The notes: generated by a model not told the origin, from the sequence alone. A stretch of 64,000 nt of DNA from Diaminobutyricimonas aerilata (GCF_002797715.1 NZ_PGFF01000001.1:3430537-3494536); one strand, 5' to 3'. Shown: positions 26,790 through 34,805, counted from the stretch's first letter. Program-made: numbers and translations.

Positions 26790-27734
26790 CTAGAGGAATC
26801 CCGGGTCGCCGAGCTCGTCGAGGATCCTCTTGAGGTCCCCCACCGTCGCGAAGTCGATGACGATGGAGCCCTTGCGCGCACCGAGCGACACCTTCACGCG
26901 GGTGTTGAGCCGGTCGCCCAGCCGCTCGGCGATCTCGTCGAGCTGACCCTGCCGCCCGCCGGCCTTCGTCGTGGGCCTCGCCTTGCGCGGCGCATCGTGC
27001 CCCGCGGCGGCTTCGGCGGCGCGCACGGAGAGATCTTCGTTGACGATCTTGTCGGCGAGCCGTTCCATCCCGGCCTCGTCACCCACCGACAGGATCGCCC
27101 GCGCATGTCCGGCGCTCAGCACGCCGGCCGCCACGCGGCGCTGCACCGTCGCGGGCAGCTTGAGAAGGCGCAGCGTGTTGGTGATTTGCGGCCGTGACCG
27201 GCCGATTCTCTCGCCGAGCTGCTCCTGGGTGATCCCGAAATCGGCGAGCAGTTGCTGGTAGGCCGACGCCTCCTCGAGCGGATTGAGCTCGGCGCGGTGG
27301 AGGTTCTCGAGCAGCGCATCGCGCAGCATGTCCTCGTCCGCCGTGTCGCGGATGACCGCCGGGATCGACTCGAGGCCGACGGCCTTGCTCGCGCGGAGGC
27401 GCCGCTCGCCCATGATGAGCTCGTAGCGCCCCTCGTCGCCGGCGAGAGGGCGCACCACGATCGGCTGGAGCACTCCGAACTCGCGGATCGACACCATGAG
27501 CTCCTCGAGCTCCTCCTGGCGGAACTCCTTACGGGGCTGCTGCGGGTTCGGCACGATCGCATCGGGGGAGATGCTCGCGAGTCGAGCACCCGGCACGCTG
27601 ACGAGGTCGGGTTGCTCCGGCGTCCGCTCGCTTCCGCCTTCGGGGAAGAAGACGTCGACGGGACGGCTGCTGTTGTCGCCTGTAGGGATGAGTGCGCCGA
27701 TTCCTCGGCCCAATCCTGTTCTCTTCGTTGCCAT
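26790..27734 (-). CDS. parB: Chromosome-partitioning protein ParB
   Basis: A 314-residue ParB. The N-terminus has the conserved GLGRGIGALIP. The CTPase/ParB-N domain contains PNPQQPRKEF and GERRLRASKAVGL (the GERRxRA CTP-binding motif). The HTH (ITQEQLGERIGRSRPQITNTLRLL) binds parS, and the C-terminal dimer domain ends DPGFL. ParB loads at parS and slides as a CTP clamp, engaging ParA and SMC. The ATG overlaps the parA stop by one base (TAATG). Three parS sites lie 0.9-1.6 kb upstream. Confidence 0.97.
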   Translation of the reverse strand: MATKRTGLGRGIGALIPTGDNSSRPVDVFFPEGGSERTPEQPDLVSVPGARLASISPDAIVPNPQQPRKEFRQEELEELMVSIREFGVLQPIVVRPLAGDEGRYELIMGERRLRASKAVGLESIPAVIRDTADEDMLRDALLENLHRAELNPLEEASAYQQLLADFGITQEQLGERIGRSRPQITNTLRLLKLPATVQRRVAAGVLSAGHARAILSVGDEAGMERLADKIVNEDLSVRAAEAAAGHDAPRKARPTTKAGGRQGQLDEIAERLGDRLNTRVKVSLGARKGSIVIDFATVGDLKRILDELGDPGFL

Positions 27735-28666
27735 TATTCGGGTGCTCCGCGTCGTGCGATCTCGGCGGCCGCCTCCGAGTAGGAGAGCGAGCCGGCCGAC
27801 TGGGGGTCGTAACTGATGACGCTCTGGCCGTAGCTCGGGGCCTCCGAGATGCGAACAGAGCGGGGGATGAGGGTGTCGAGGGTCTGCACGGGGAAGTGCT
27901 CGCGCACCTCTTGCGCCACCTGGTTCGCCAGGTTGGTGCGTCCGTCGTACATCGTGAGCAGGATCGTCGAGACTGCGAGCTCGGGGTTGAGGTGCCGCTC
28001 GATGAGCTGGATGTTGTTGAGCAGCTGACTCAGGCCCTCGAGCGCGTAGTACTCGCACTGGATGGGGATGAGCACCTCGCGTGCGGCCACGAACGCGTTG
28101 ATCGTGAGCAGCCCCAGGGACGGCGGGCAGTCGATGAACACGTAGTGGAACGCCTCCCCGACACCGGCGGACTCCTCGAGGTACGCGTCGAGTGCGCGCC
28201 GGAGGCGCTGTTCGCGCGCGACGAGCGACACCAGCTCGATCTCCGCACCGGCGAGATGGATCGTCGCGGGCACGCAGTACAGGTTCGGCGACTCGGGGGA
28301 GACCTGCACGACCGTCGACATCGCACGGTCGTTGATGATGACGTCGTAGACACTCGGCGTCTCCGACCGGTGTTCGGCTCCGAGCGCCGTCGAGGCGTTC
28401 CCCTGCGGATCGAGGTCGATCACGAGTACCCGTGCGCCCGTGCGCGCGAGTGCGGCAGCGAGATTGACGGTCGTGGTGGTCTTCCCGACGCCGCCCTTCT
28501 GGTTCGCGATCGTGAAGACGCGGGGCGACGGGGGCAGAGGCAGCGCGGCGGTCCGCAGGGCCTCGCGGCGCCGCGTCATGTCGGCGATCTCGCGGGCCAA
28601 CGGCGAATCGGCGGAGTCGTTGGGGCTCACAGAGAGCGGTCCCTTCTGGTGTTTCACGTGAAACAT
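27734..28666 (-). CDS. parA: Chromosome-partitioning ATPase ParA (Soj)
   Basis: A deviant Walker ParA: ANQKGGVGKTTTTVNLAA (signature Lys in KGGVGKT), VIDLDPQGNAS and FIDCPPSLGLLT. ParA dimers on the nucleoid pull ParB-parS complexes apart. The 310-residue form starts at ATG 28664-28666, which is the edge of a parS site, so the first six codons (M-F-H-V-K-H) are parS read as protein. A GTG at 28628-28630 (298 residues), with AGAAGGGA upstream, is an alternative start. The gene is coupled to parB. Confidence 0.95.
   Translation of the reverse strand: MFHVKHQKGPLSVSPNDSADSPLAREIADMTRRREALRTAALPLPPSPRVFTIANQKGGVGKTTTTVNLAAALARTGARVLVIDLDPQGNASTALGAEHRSETPSVYDVIINDRAMSTVVQVSPESPNLYCVPATIHLAGAEIELVSLVAREQRLRRALDAYLEESAGVGEAFHYVFIDCPPSLGLLTINAFVAAREVLIPIQCEYYALEGLSQLLNNIQLIERHLNPELAVSTILLTMYDGRTNLANQVAQEVREHFPVQTLDTLIPRSVRISEAPSYGQSVISYDPQSAGSLSYSEAAAEIARRGAPE
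28650..28665. other. parS site 1 (perfect)
   Basis: TGTTTCACGTGAAACA, identical to the bacterial consensus parS palindrome. It overlaps the first codons of the longer parA reading frame. Confidence 0.95.
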
Positions 28667-28687
28667 CCCGAGGCGGTCGACTATCGA

Positions 28688-28703
28688 TGTTTCACGTGAA
28701 ACA
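28688..28703. other. parS site 2 (perfect)
   Basis: TGTTTCACGTGAAACA in the parA-rsmG gap, 38 bp from site 1 centre to centre. Confidence 0.95.
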
Positions 28704-28720
28704 TCGGGTACGTCCGGGGA

Positions 28721-29350
28721 TCAGTCCACTGTAGCCCGGAACACGAACGTCTCCTCCGGCGCGACGCCGGTGCCGAGGGTCTCGACCCGGATATCGCTCA
28801 GCCGCGCCTTCCGGATCGCTTTAGCGGCGGCGTCGATCTCGTCCTGCACGCGCCGGCCTTTCATGAACAGCATCTCGCCGCCACTGCGGACCAGAGGAGC
28901 GGTGATCGGGATGAGCTTGCTCAGAGAGCTCACCGCGCGTGCGGTGACCTGGTCGAGGCGCTCACCGAGGAACGCGTCCTCTGCACGGTCACGCACGATG
29001 CGCACGTTCGCGAGCCCGAGACGCTCGGTCTCGGCCGCGAGCCACTCCACCCGGCGCTCCATGGGCTCGATGAGCACGAACTGCACATCGGGACGCGCGA
29101 GCGCGAGAACCAGACCCGGCAGGCCGGCGCCGCTGCCGATGTCGCCCACGAGCCCGGGGTTCAACAGAGGAGCGACCAGTCCGCAGTTGACGACATGCCG
29201 GCTCCACAAGCGCTCACGCTCGAGCGGGCCGATGAGACCCAGCGTCTCGCCATGTTCCGCCAGGTGCGCCGTATAGGCACGCGCGGCGTCGAGCGTCTTA
29301 CCGAACACCGCGGCAGCGTAGGGCGGTTCCGCCTCGAGATCGTCGATCAA
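28721..29350 (-). CDS. rsmG: 16S rRNA (guanine-N7) methyltransferase RsmG (GidB)
   Basis: A 209-residue Rossmann methyltransferase. The SAM-binding GDIGSGAGLPGLVLAL motif and FVLIEPMERRVEWL are typical of RsmG, which methylates N7 of 16S G527. N-terminal EPPYAAAVFG and WSRHVVNC also fit. The only usable start appears to be TTG at 29348-29350; in this frame no ATG or GTG occurs between it and the jag stop. The start codon abuts parS site 3. Order jag-rsmG-parA-parB is standard. Confidence 0.93.
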   Translation of the reverse strand: MIDDLEAEPPYAAAVFGKTLDAARAYTAHLAEHGETLGLIGPLERERLWSRHVVNCGLVAPLLNPGLVGDIGSGAGLPGLVLALARPDVQFVLIEPMERRVEWLAAETERLGLANVRIVRDRAEDAFLGERLDQVTARAVSSLSKLIPITAPLVRSGGEMLFMKGRRVQDEIDAAAKAIRKARLSDIRVETLGTGVAPEETFVFRATVD

Positions 29351-29366
29351 TGTTTCACGTGAAACT
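29351..29366. other. parS site 3 (15/16 match)
   Basis: TGTTTCACGTGAAACT differs from consensus only at the last base. It spans the junction between the jag stop codon and the rsmG start. Confidence 0.85.
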
Positions 29367-29865
29367 ATGCGCGACGGATGACCGTATGACGGTCCCGTCC
29401 CTCGCCCTCGGACTCCGAGGTGTAGCCGCGCTCGGCAACGATGTCGTGCACGAGCTTGCGCTCGTAGCTCGACATCGGGGGCAGCGACGCCGACGTGGCG
29501 CCCGCTTCGATGCGCTCGACCGCACGGTCGACGAGGTTGGCGAGCTCCGTCGCCCGCGCGTCGCGCGATCCTCCGACGTCGAGGATGAGCCGCGAGAAGG
29601 ATCCGGTCTTCGCCTGCACGGCGAGACGGGTGAGCTCCTGCAGCGCGGAGACCGTCTCCGGCTTCGACAGCACACGCAGGTCGTCGCTCGCGGAATCCAC
29701 CGCGAGGTACGCGCGGCCGGCCTTGACGGTGATGTCGATGTCGCCGTCGAGGTCGGCGATGTCGAGGAGCTCCTCGATGTAGTCGGCGGCGAGGTCACCT
29801 TCGCGCTCGAGCTCGTCGACCGACGGCGCGGTCTCCTGGTCCGTGATCTGCGTGGCCTCGGTCAT
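29365..29865 (-). CDS. jag: Jag/KhpB-type KH-R3H RNA-binding protein
   Basis: A 166-residue protein. A KH-II domain covers about residues 25-95 (AADYIEELLDIADLDGDIDI, VLSKPETVSALQELTRLAV). An R3H domain follows at about 100-160 (DVGGSRDARATELANLVDRAVERI, PMSSYERKLVHDIVAERG, with the R-x3-H RKLVH). The N-terminal Jag domain of Firmicutes is absent. It lies between yidC and rsmG and overlaps yidC by 4 nt. Homologues bind RNA and influence cell division. Confidence 0.92.
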   Translation of the reverse strand: MTEATQITDQETAPSVDELEREGDLAADYIEELLDIADLDGDIDITVKAGRAYLAVDSASDDLRVLSKPETVSALQELTRLAVQAKTGSFSRLILDVGGSRDARATELANLVDRAVERIEAGATSASLPPMSSYERKLVHDIVAERGYTSESEGEGRDRHTVIRRA

Positions 29866-30821
29866 CGTCGGTTCCCCTGCTTCTTGGCGCGGTTCTTACT
29901 CACGGGCTGGCTGCGCTGCGCCTTCTTCGGCGCCTCCACCTCGGCCGGCTTGGTGGCATCCGCCTCGGGCTCGACCTCACCGCGACGGCGGCGCTTCTTG
30001 GCGAGACGCGCCTCGCGGGCGAGGGCCGCCTCGGATCCGGGAGTGGGCATGCTGCGGATGACGACGAACTGCTGCACCATCGTCCAGAAGTTCGAGGTGA
30101 GCCAGTAGAACATCACGCCGAGCGGGAACGCGAATCCCGAGAAGGCGAAGACCAGCGGGAGGATGTAGAGCAGCACCTTCTGCTGCTTGAACATCGGGCT
30201 GTTCTTCATCTCGGGGGACTGGTTCTTCGACATGATCTGCAGCTGCGTGATGAACTGCGATCCGGTCATGAGCACGATCATCACTGCGGCGATGATCGTC
30301 ACCGAGACGTGCGACGCGGTGGAGATGCTCTCGTGCAGGGGCGCGATACCGAAGAGTTCCGCCTCGCCGAACTGGTTGGCCAGCTCCCGGTTGAGCAGCC
30401 CCACGCCGGGCTTGCTGTGCTGGGCGTCGTTGAGCACCGAGAACAGACCGAAGAAGATCGGCATCTGCAGCAGCAGCGGAAGACACGACGCGAAGGGGCT
30501 CGTGCCGGCCTTCTTATAGGCCTCCATCGTCTCGCGCGACATCGCCTCACGCGAGAACTGGTCGCGCTTGCCGCGGTACTTGTCCTGGATCTTCTTGAGC
30601 TGCGGGGAGATCTCGAGCATCCGGCGCTGGCTCTTGATCTGGCGCACGAAGATCGGGATGAGCGCAGCGCGCACGACGAGCACGAGCCCGACGATCGACA
30701 GCACCCAGGTCAGGCCGGCCGCCGGGTCGAGGCCGATGGCACTGAAGATCGCGTGGAAGCCGACCAGCAGGGCCTCGATGACCCATTTGATCGGCCACAG
30801 GATGGTGCCTAGGAAGTCCAT
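29862..30821 (-). CDS. yidC: Membrane protein insertase YidC
   Basis: A 319-residue YidC/Oxa1. It starts MDFLGTILWPIKWVIEALLV, has five transmembrane segments, the charged cytoplasmic hairpin QLKKIQDKYRGKRDQF and the conserved SCLPLLLQMPIFFGLF. A basic C-terminal tail (about residues 255-319) probably contacts ribosomes. It inserts membrane proteins alone or with SecYEG. ATG 30819-30821 was chosen because an upstream in-frame extension has no membrane features. It is downstream of yidD. Confidence 0.95.
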   Translation of the reverse strand: MDFLGTILWPIKWVIEALLVGFHAIFSAIGLDPAAGLTWVLSIVGLVLVVRAALIPIFVRQIKSQRRMLEISPQLKKIQDKYRGKRDQFSREAMSRETMEAYKKAGTSPFASCLPLLLQMPIFFGLFSVLNDAQHSKPGVGLLNRELANQFGEAELFGIAPLHESISTASHVSVTIIAAVMIVLMTGSQFITQLQIMSKNQSPEMKNSPMFKQQKVLLYILPLVFAFSGFAFPLGVMFYWLTSNFWTMVQQFVVIRSMPTPGSEAALAREARLAKKRRRRGEVEPEADATKPAEVEAPKKAQRSQPVSKNRAKKQGNRR

Positions 30822-30828
30822 GTTCGGG

Positions 30829-31137
30829 TCAGCCCTTTCCGTGGCCGAGAGTGACGAAGCCGAAGCGGGTGACCTCGTACCGTCTGGTGCGAGGTTCCGG
30901 AACATCGTCGACGCCGCCAGCCGACCATGGATGGCAGCGCGCGATGCGACGGGTTCCGAGCCAGATCCCGCGGATCACGCCGTGGGTCTGGATCGCCTCA
31001 AGAGTGTAGGCGGAGCAGCTGGGATAGAACCGGCACACGTCTCCGTACAGCGGGGAGATGACGGCGCGGTAGATCCGCAGGATCACGACGCAGATGTTGC
31101 GGGGGAGCAGCATCAGGAACACGAGCACTGCTCTCAC
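30829..31137 (-). CDS. yidD: Membrane protein insertion efficiency factor YidD
   Basis: A 102-residue YidD: an amphipathic N-terminal helix (VLVFLMLLPRNICVVILRIYR), then the family core YRAVISPLYGDVCRFYPSCSAYTLEAIQ with three Cys, and the closing RRIARCHPWSAGGVDDVP. It aids insertase function at the membrane. The GTG start (31135-31137) overlaps the rnpA stop (GTGA), which fixes it and avoids an artefactual N-terminal extension. Confidence 0.93.
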   Translation of the reverse strand: MRAVLVFLMLLPRNICVVILRIYRAVISPLYGDVCRFYPSCSAYTLEAIQTHGVIRGIWLGTRRIARCHPWSAGGVDDVPEPRTRRYEVTRFGFVTLGHGKG

Positions 31138-31472
31138 GAGGCGGCCCCTGAGCGCTGGAGGAGCGACGCGAAGTCTTCCGAAAGCTGAGTCCAACTCGCC
31201 TCTGCCGACGGTGGCAGGGCGCGCACGACCACTCCGGTGTGCTCAGGCAACGCGGGCAGCGCGTGACGACCGAGTTCTCGTAGGCGTCGACGCACTCGAT
31301 TGCGGGTCACCGCGTTGCCGACCATCTTGCCGACCACGAAGCCCATGCGTGCGGGACCGTCGTCGAGCTGCCGCGCGTGCACGACGATGCGGTCGGAGGC
31401 GACACGTCGCCCGCGCCGCATCACGGCGCGGAACTCGTCGCCCCGGTTGATCCGGTTGCCCCGCGGGAGCAC
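31134..31472 (-). CDS. rnpA: Ribonuclease P protein component
   Basis: A 112-residue RnpA with N-terminal LPRGNRINRGDEFRAVMRRG and the RNR motif NAVTRNRVRRRLRELGR that binds P RNA. It forms RNase P with the RNA subunit (not in this window) to mature tRNA 5' ends. The start is GTG at 31470-31472. It is the second gene of the rpmH-rnpA-yidD-yidC-jag-rsmG-parA-parB operon. Confidence 0.95.
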   Translation of the reverse strand: MLPRGNRINRGDEFRAVMRRGRRVASDRIVVHARQLDDGPARMGFVVGKMVGNAVTRNRVRRRLRELGRHALPALPEHTGVVVRALPPSAEASWTQLSEDFASLLQRSGAAS

Positions 31473-31479
31473 CGGCGGA

Positions 31480-31617
31480 TCAGGCGGAGAGTTCGGTGCG
31501 ACCCTTGCGACGACGCGCGGCCAGGATGGCGCGGCCGGCGCGGGTGCGCATACGCAGACGGAAGCCGTGCACCTTGGCGCGGCGGCGGTTGTTCGGCTGG
31601 AAGGTTCGCTTGCTCAT
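31480..31617 (-). CDS. rpmH: 50S ribosomal protein L34
   Basis: A 45-residue L34 starting [20 protein letters not shown] and ending [11 protein letters not shown], essentially the family consensus. It is the first gene of the minus-strand operon, divergent from dnaA. A promoter with 17-nt spacing lies at 31694-31722. Confidence 0.97.
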   Translation of the reverse strand: MSKRTFQPNNRRRAKVHGFRLRMRTRAGRAILAARRRKGRTELSA

Positions 31618-31693
31618 AGTCGTATCTCCACGGCCCAGCGGCATGCGCCGGGAAAGAAGGAAGGCAGCCTCAAGGGCTGGGGTCAACTGATTT

Positions 31694-31722
31694 AACCTAG
31701 GCCGTTCTCGTCACCTGGTCAA
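31694..31722 (-). promoter_or_regulatory. Sigma-70-type promoter of rpmH
   Basis: On the minus strand TTGACC (31717-31722) and TAGGTT (31694-31699) are separated by exactly 17 nt, giving a leader of about 70 nt before the rpmH ATG. Confidence 0.7.
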
Positions 31723-31745
31723 ACCCTGACACCGCAAAGGGTTCA

Positions 31746-31754
31746 TTATCCACA
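31746..31754 (+). other. DnaA box (perfect TTATCCACA)
   Basis: Consensus DnaA box in the rpmH-dnaA gap; probably part of oriC or dnaA autoregulation. Confidence 0.8.
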
Positions 31755-31875
31755 TGGGGAGAACTCCTGGTTGGTAACGACACGATGGGGAGAACTATGG
31801 TGGGGGATTGCCGAGCCAGGGGGGCAACGGCAAGGATCTACGCGAGATCCGCTCTTTACCCAGGGTGGATAACCG

Positions 31876-31884
31876 TGTGGACAA
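31876..31884 (-). other. DnaA box (TTGTCCACA)
   Basis: TGTGGACAA on the plus strand, 23 nt before the dnaA ATG. The near-match GGTGGATAA (31864-31872) is adjacent. Likely autoregulation of dnaA. Confidence 0.6.
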
Positions 31885-31906
31885 CTCGACCCGGGAAGTG
31901 AAACGC

Positions 31907-33325
31907 ATGGCAGATTCCCTCGACGCGACGCGCGAGATCTGGAACTCCGTGCTCGGTCAGTTGATGACCGACGACCGCATCACCCCGCAGCTGCAGGGAT
32001 TCGTGAGCCTCGTCGAGCCACGCGGCGTCATGGCGGGCACCCTCTACCTCGAGGTGCCCAACGAGCTGACCCGCGGAATGCTCGAGCAGCGCATCCGGGT
32101 GCCACTGCAGAACGCGATCGCCGCGGTCGGCACCGATCACGAGGTGTCGAACTTCGCCATCGTGGTCAATCCCGAAATCACGCAGGACAGTTACGACCAG
32201 CCCACCGACGGCTCGGCCGACCTGCCCTACATCGAGCCCGCGCCGGTCGCACCCCCGGTCGAGACGCCCGGCCGCCGTGCCGATTCGCGCCTCAACCCCA
32301 AGTACAGCTTCGACAACTTCGTCATTGGCGGCTCGAACCGCTTCGCCCACGCCGCGGCGGTCGCCGTGGCCGAGGCGCCGGCGAAGGCGTACAACCCGCT
32401 GTTCATCTACGGCGAGTCCGGACTCGGCAAGACCCACCTCCTGCACGCGATCGGCCACTACGCCGAAAGCCTCTACCCGGGCATCCGGGTGCGCTACGTG
32501 AGCAGCGAGGAGTTCACGAACGACTTCATCAACTCGATCGCGAACAACCGGGCGTCGGTGTTCCAGTCGCGCTACCGCGAGATCGACATCCTGCTGATCG
32601 ACGACATCCAGTTCCTGCAGGGCAAGGACTCGACGCAAGAGGCCTTCTTCCACACCTTCAACACGCTGCACGACCACAACAAGCAGGTCGTCATCACGAG
32701 CGACCTGGCGCCGAAGCAGCTGACCGGCTTCGAAGACCGGATGCGGTCGCGCTTCGAGTGGGGTCTGATCACCGATGTGCAGGCTCCCGATTTGGAGACC
32801 CGCATCGCGATCCTGCGCAAGAAGGCGCAGAGCGACCGACTTCAGGTGCCCGACGACATCCTCGAGTTCATGGCGTCGAAGGTGTCGAGCAACATCCGCG
32901 AACTCGAGGGCACGCTCATCCGCGTGACCGCGTTCGCGAACCTCAACCGCACCCCGGTCGACATGCAGCTCGTGCAGACGGTGTTGAAGGACATCATCAC
33001 GCTCGACGAAGACAACGTGATCTCGCCGGTCGACATCATCAATCACACCGCGGACTACTTCAAGCTCACGGTCGACGACCTCTACGGCTCGAGCCGGTCG
33101 CAAGCGGTCGCGACGGCGCGGCAGATCGCCATGTACCTGTGCCGTGAGATGACGAACCTCTCCCTGCCGAAGATCGGCCAGCTGTTCGGCAACCGCGACC
33201 ACACGACCGTCATGTACGCGAACAAGAAGATCAGCGAGCTCATGAAGGAGCGGCGCTCGATCTACAACCAGGTCACCGAGCTCACGAGCCGGATCAAGCA
33301 GAACCACCGCTACACGAACCGCTGA
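31907..33325 (+). CDS. dnaA: Chromosomal replication initiator DnaA
   Basis: A 472-residue DnaA. Domain I is about residues 5-85 and a short variable domain II about 86-130. AAA+ domain III has Walker A GESGLGKTH (169-177), Walker B LLIDDIQFL and the sensor GFEDRMRSRFEWG. DNA-binding domain IV has NRDHTTVMYANKKI, the DnaA signature. It binds DnaA boxes and melts oriC. ATG 31907 gives the family-standard MADSLDATREIW start; an upstream in-frame ATG would add 33 atypical residues. oriC follows the gene. Confidence 0.98.
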   Translation: MADSLDATREIWNSVLGQLMTDDRITPQLQGFVSLVEPRGVMAGTLYLEVPNELTRGMLEQRIRVPLQNAIAAVGTDHEVSNFAIVVNPEITQDSYDQPTDGSADLPYIEPAPVAPPVETPGRRADSRLNPKYSFDNFVIGGSNRFAHAAAVAVAEAPAKAYNPLFIYGESGLGKTHLLHAIGHYAESLYPGIRVRYVSSEEFTNDFINSIANNRASVFQSRYREIDILLIDDIQFLQGKDSTQEAFFHTFNTLHDHNKQVVITSDLAPKQLTGFEDRMRSRFEWGLITDVQAPDLETRIAILRKKAQSDRLQVPDDILEFMASKVSSNIRELEGTLIRVTAFANLNRTPVDMQLVQTVLKDIITLDEDNVISPVDIINHTADYFKLTVDDLYGSSRSQAVATARQIAMYLCREMTNLSLPKIGQLFGNRDHTTVMYANKKISELMKERRSIYNQVTELTSRIKQNHRYTNR

Positions 33326-33364
33326 CCCGCGCGATACACCACCCGGTAGGGGTTAATCCACACA

Positions 33365-33373
33365 TGTGGATAA
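33365..33373 (-). other. DnaA box (perfect)
   Basis: TGTGGATAA on the plus strand, i.e. TTATCCACA on the minus strand, 40 nt after the dnaA stop. Confidence 0.85.
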
Positions 33374-33543
33374 CTTGTGGAAAGCCGTGGAAAACGCCGT
33401 CGGACGATGTTGATGGATTCGAGCGTTCTGTGGAACGGGAATGACAGGAAATCCGGCCGCTCGGACTACACACACCCCGTTCGAACATCCCGCCCACATC
33501 TCACACGGTTGTAGTTCCCGCCCGATCAGCGGCATCGACGCCG

Positions 33544-33552
33544 TTGTCCACA
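33544..33552 (+). other. DnaA box (TTGTCCACA)
   Basis: The G-variant common in high-GC actinobacteria, next to the AT-rich candidate unwinding element. Confidence 0.75.
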
Positions 33553-33620
33553 TTCCCCACAGCGGTTAACACTGTTATCCCTGATTTCTTGTAATGACTC
33601 GAGGAAAGAACCTTGACGGT

Positions 33621-33652
33621 CGGCCTCGACGGCCCCGTCGGGGCCGCGGATG
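33621..33652. repeat. 32-bp direct repeat, left copy
   Basis: Identical to 34720-34751. It begins CGGCCTCGACGG and ends GGGGCCGCGGATG, and contains a GGCCCC-gtc-GGGGCC hairpin. The two copies flank about 1.07 kb holding two exported-protein genes. Confidence 0.85.
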
Positions 33653-33882
33653 ACCGCTCGAGATAGCAGCCGTCCGTCGCACCGGGCCAACGACGGCCGC
33701 GACGCTAAGGCTCAGCGAGAAGCCAACGCGGCGCACGAGAACCGGAACTGCCCGTCGGCACATTGGGGGACAGATCTTGATTGAAAATCAAAACTGTACC
33801 CTTGCCGCCTCCTTGGTAGTGGGCCACGCTGTGCGTAGTCGTCCAGGCAAAGACGCTTGCACGCGAACCGCGGGGATCACAG

Positions 33883-34137
33883 ATGAAGCTCAAACACCGC
33901 ATCGCCGCGGTTCTGGGAGCCGGCTGCCTTATTGCGGCTGGGCTGGTGGGAGCCGTGGCCGCGCCGGCAGCAGCAGGAACCGCTGGGATCTGCGCGTACG
34001 AATATCAGGGGCGATGTGTCACCTGGGTGACAACCTGGGCGAGCTGCGAGAACATATTCCAGATCACCACCGACACGCGAAAGCACCGCGCGTGCAGCAT
34101 CTTCCGCGTTCAAAGCATCGTGACGGTGTGGCCGTAA
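33883..34137 (+). CDS. Small secreted four-cysteine protein, unknown
   Basis: An 84-residue precursor. A signal peptide (basic MKLKHR, hydrophobic core to about residue 25, APAAA cleavage region near 27-31) leaves a mature peptide of about 53 residues. It carries four cysteines (C37, C45, C55, C71), suggesting two disulfides. I do not recognise it. ATG 33883 lacks a strong Shine-Dalgarno. Its 3' end overlaps the next gene by 10 nt, suggesting coupling. It sits between oriC and dnaN, where most relatives have no gene. Confidence 0.6.
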   Translation: MKLKHRIAAVLGAGCLIAAGLVGAVAAPAAAGTAGICAYEYQGRCVTWVTTWASCENIFQITTDTRKHRACSIFRVQSIVTVWP

Positions 34138-34577
34138 GCAGCAACAGTCTGTCCACGGTCAGGAGCGTCCTCTCGGGGATGCTCCTGACCGCTGTTCTGG
34201 CCACCGTTCTCGCCGGGTGTGCCGCGGACTTGGAGCCCACCTCAGAGTTCTGCGAAGGTTTCGAGTCGGCGTGGACAGACTTCCACGAAGAACGCGACGA
34301 GATCGACAGCAGGAGCGAGGTGACGATCGCCGCACGCACGACGCTTCTCGAGGAATGGCGCCGACTGAGCGAGCTTCACGACCAACCGGAGGACGTGACG
34401 GACATGCTCGTGGTCGTCTCTGCCAGCTTTCTGGAGACTTGGAACGCGACCTCGGACGCCGATCGAAGCTCCGGCATGCGCAGTTTGCGCAACGGGATGG
34501 AGTACATCTCTCGAAGCTGCGCTCAGGCGGGCCATGAGGTCGTTCTCAACGAGGTCCCAGTAGAGGGCGAAGGATGA
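34128..34577 (+). CDS. Small lipoprotein, unknown function
   Basis: A 149-residue protein with a lipoprotein signal (LLTAVLATVLAGC, lipidated Cys31). The body is acidic and mostly helical (EEWRRLSELHDQPEDVTDML, RSLRNGMEYISRSC), with two further Cys. GTG at 34128-34130 overlaps the preceding secreted-protein gene and is the only start that keeps the signal peptide intact. Codon use is visibly less GC-biased than in dnaA or dnaN. No function is assigned; it may act with the four-cysteine peptide encoded upstream. Confidence 0.6.
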   Translation: MAVSSNSLSTVRSVLSGMLLTAVLATVLAGCAADLEPTSEFCEGFESAWTDFHEERDEIDSRSEVTIAARTTLLEEWRRLSELHDQPEDVTDMLVVVSASFLETWNATSDADRSSGMRSLRNGMEYISRSCAQAGHEVVLNEVPVEGEG

Positions 34578-34719
34578 ATATCGCTCCGGTCTGGCCCCGC
34601 GCAGCGCGTTGAATACGTTCGAGATTCCCACGTCACTAACCCCTCGCCACCCGCCGCGAGACTCAGCCGTCAGCTTTTCGCGTGGCGCCCGCGGGTGCGC
34701 TTCGCCCGTATCGTCGCAC

Positions 34720-34751
34720 CGGCCTCGACGGCCCCGTCGGGGCCGCGGATG
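34720..34751. repeat. 32-bp direct repeat, right copy
   Basis: Exact copy of 33621-33652, 55 nt before the dnaN start. Sequence outside the 32 bp differs on both sides. Confidence 0.85.
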
Positions 34752-34805
34752 GGCTGTGCCAGTATTAACCGGCCAATGCACGGTGAGCGATAGGGGTGAC
34801 ACCTC

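Larger units (their letters stand above)
33326..33882. other. oriC region downstream of dnaA
   Basis: A 557-nt gene-free region. It contains a perfect DnaA box on the minus strand (33365-33373), TTGTCCACA (33544-33552), weaker boxes (TAATCCACA at 33354-33362; TGTGGAAAG nearby) and an AT-rich stretch around 33566-33600. The part from about 33326 to 33610 is the probable origin. The rest holds the first copy of a 32-bp direct repeat (33621-33652) and the region upstream of the exported-protein gene, including an AT-rich palindrome, TTGATT-gaa-AATCAA (33777-33791). Confidence 0.8.

Noticed and set aside
33575..33763. Possible minus-strand gene through the left 32-bp repeat
   Set aside because: Arg-rich translation with no ribosome site or conserved feature, and it crosses the repeat hairpin; treated as chance.
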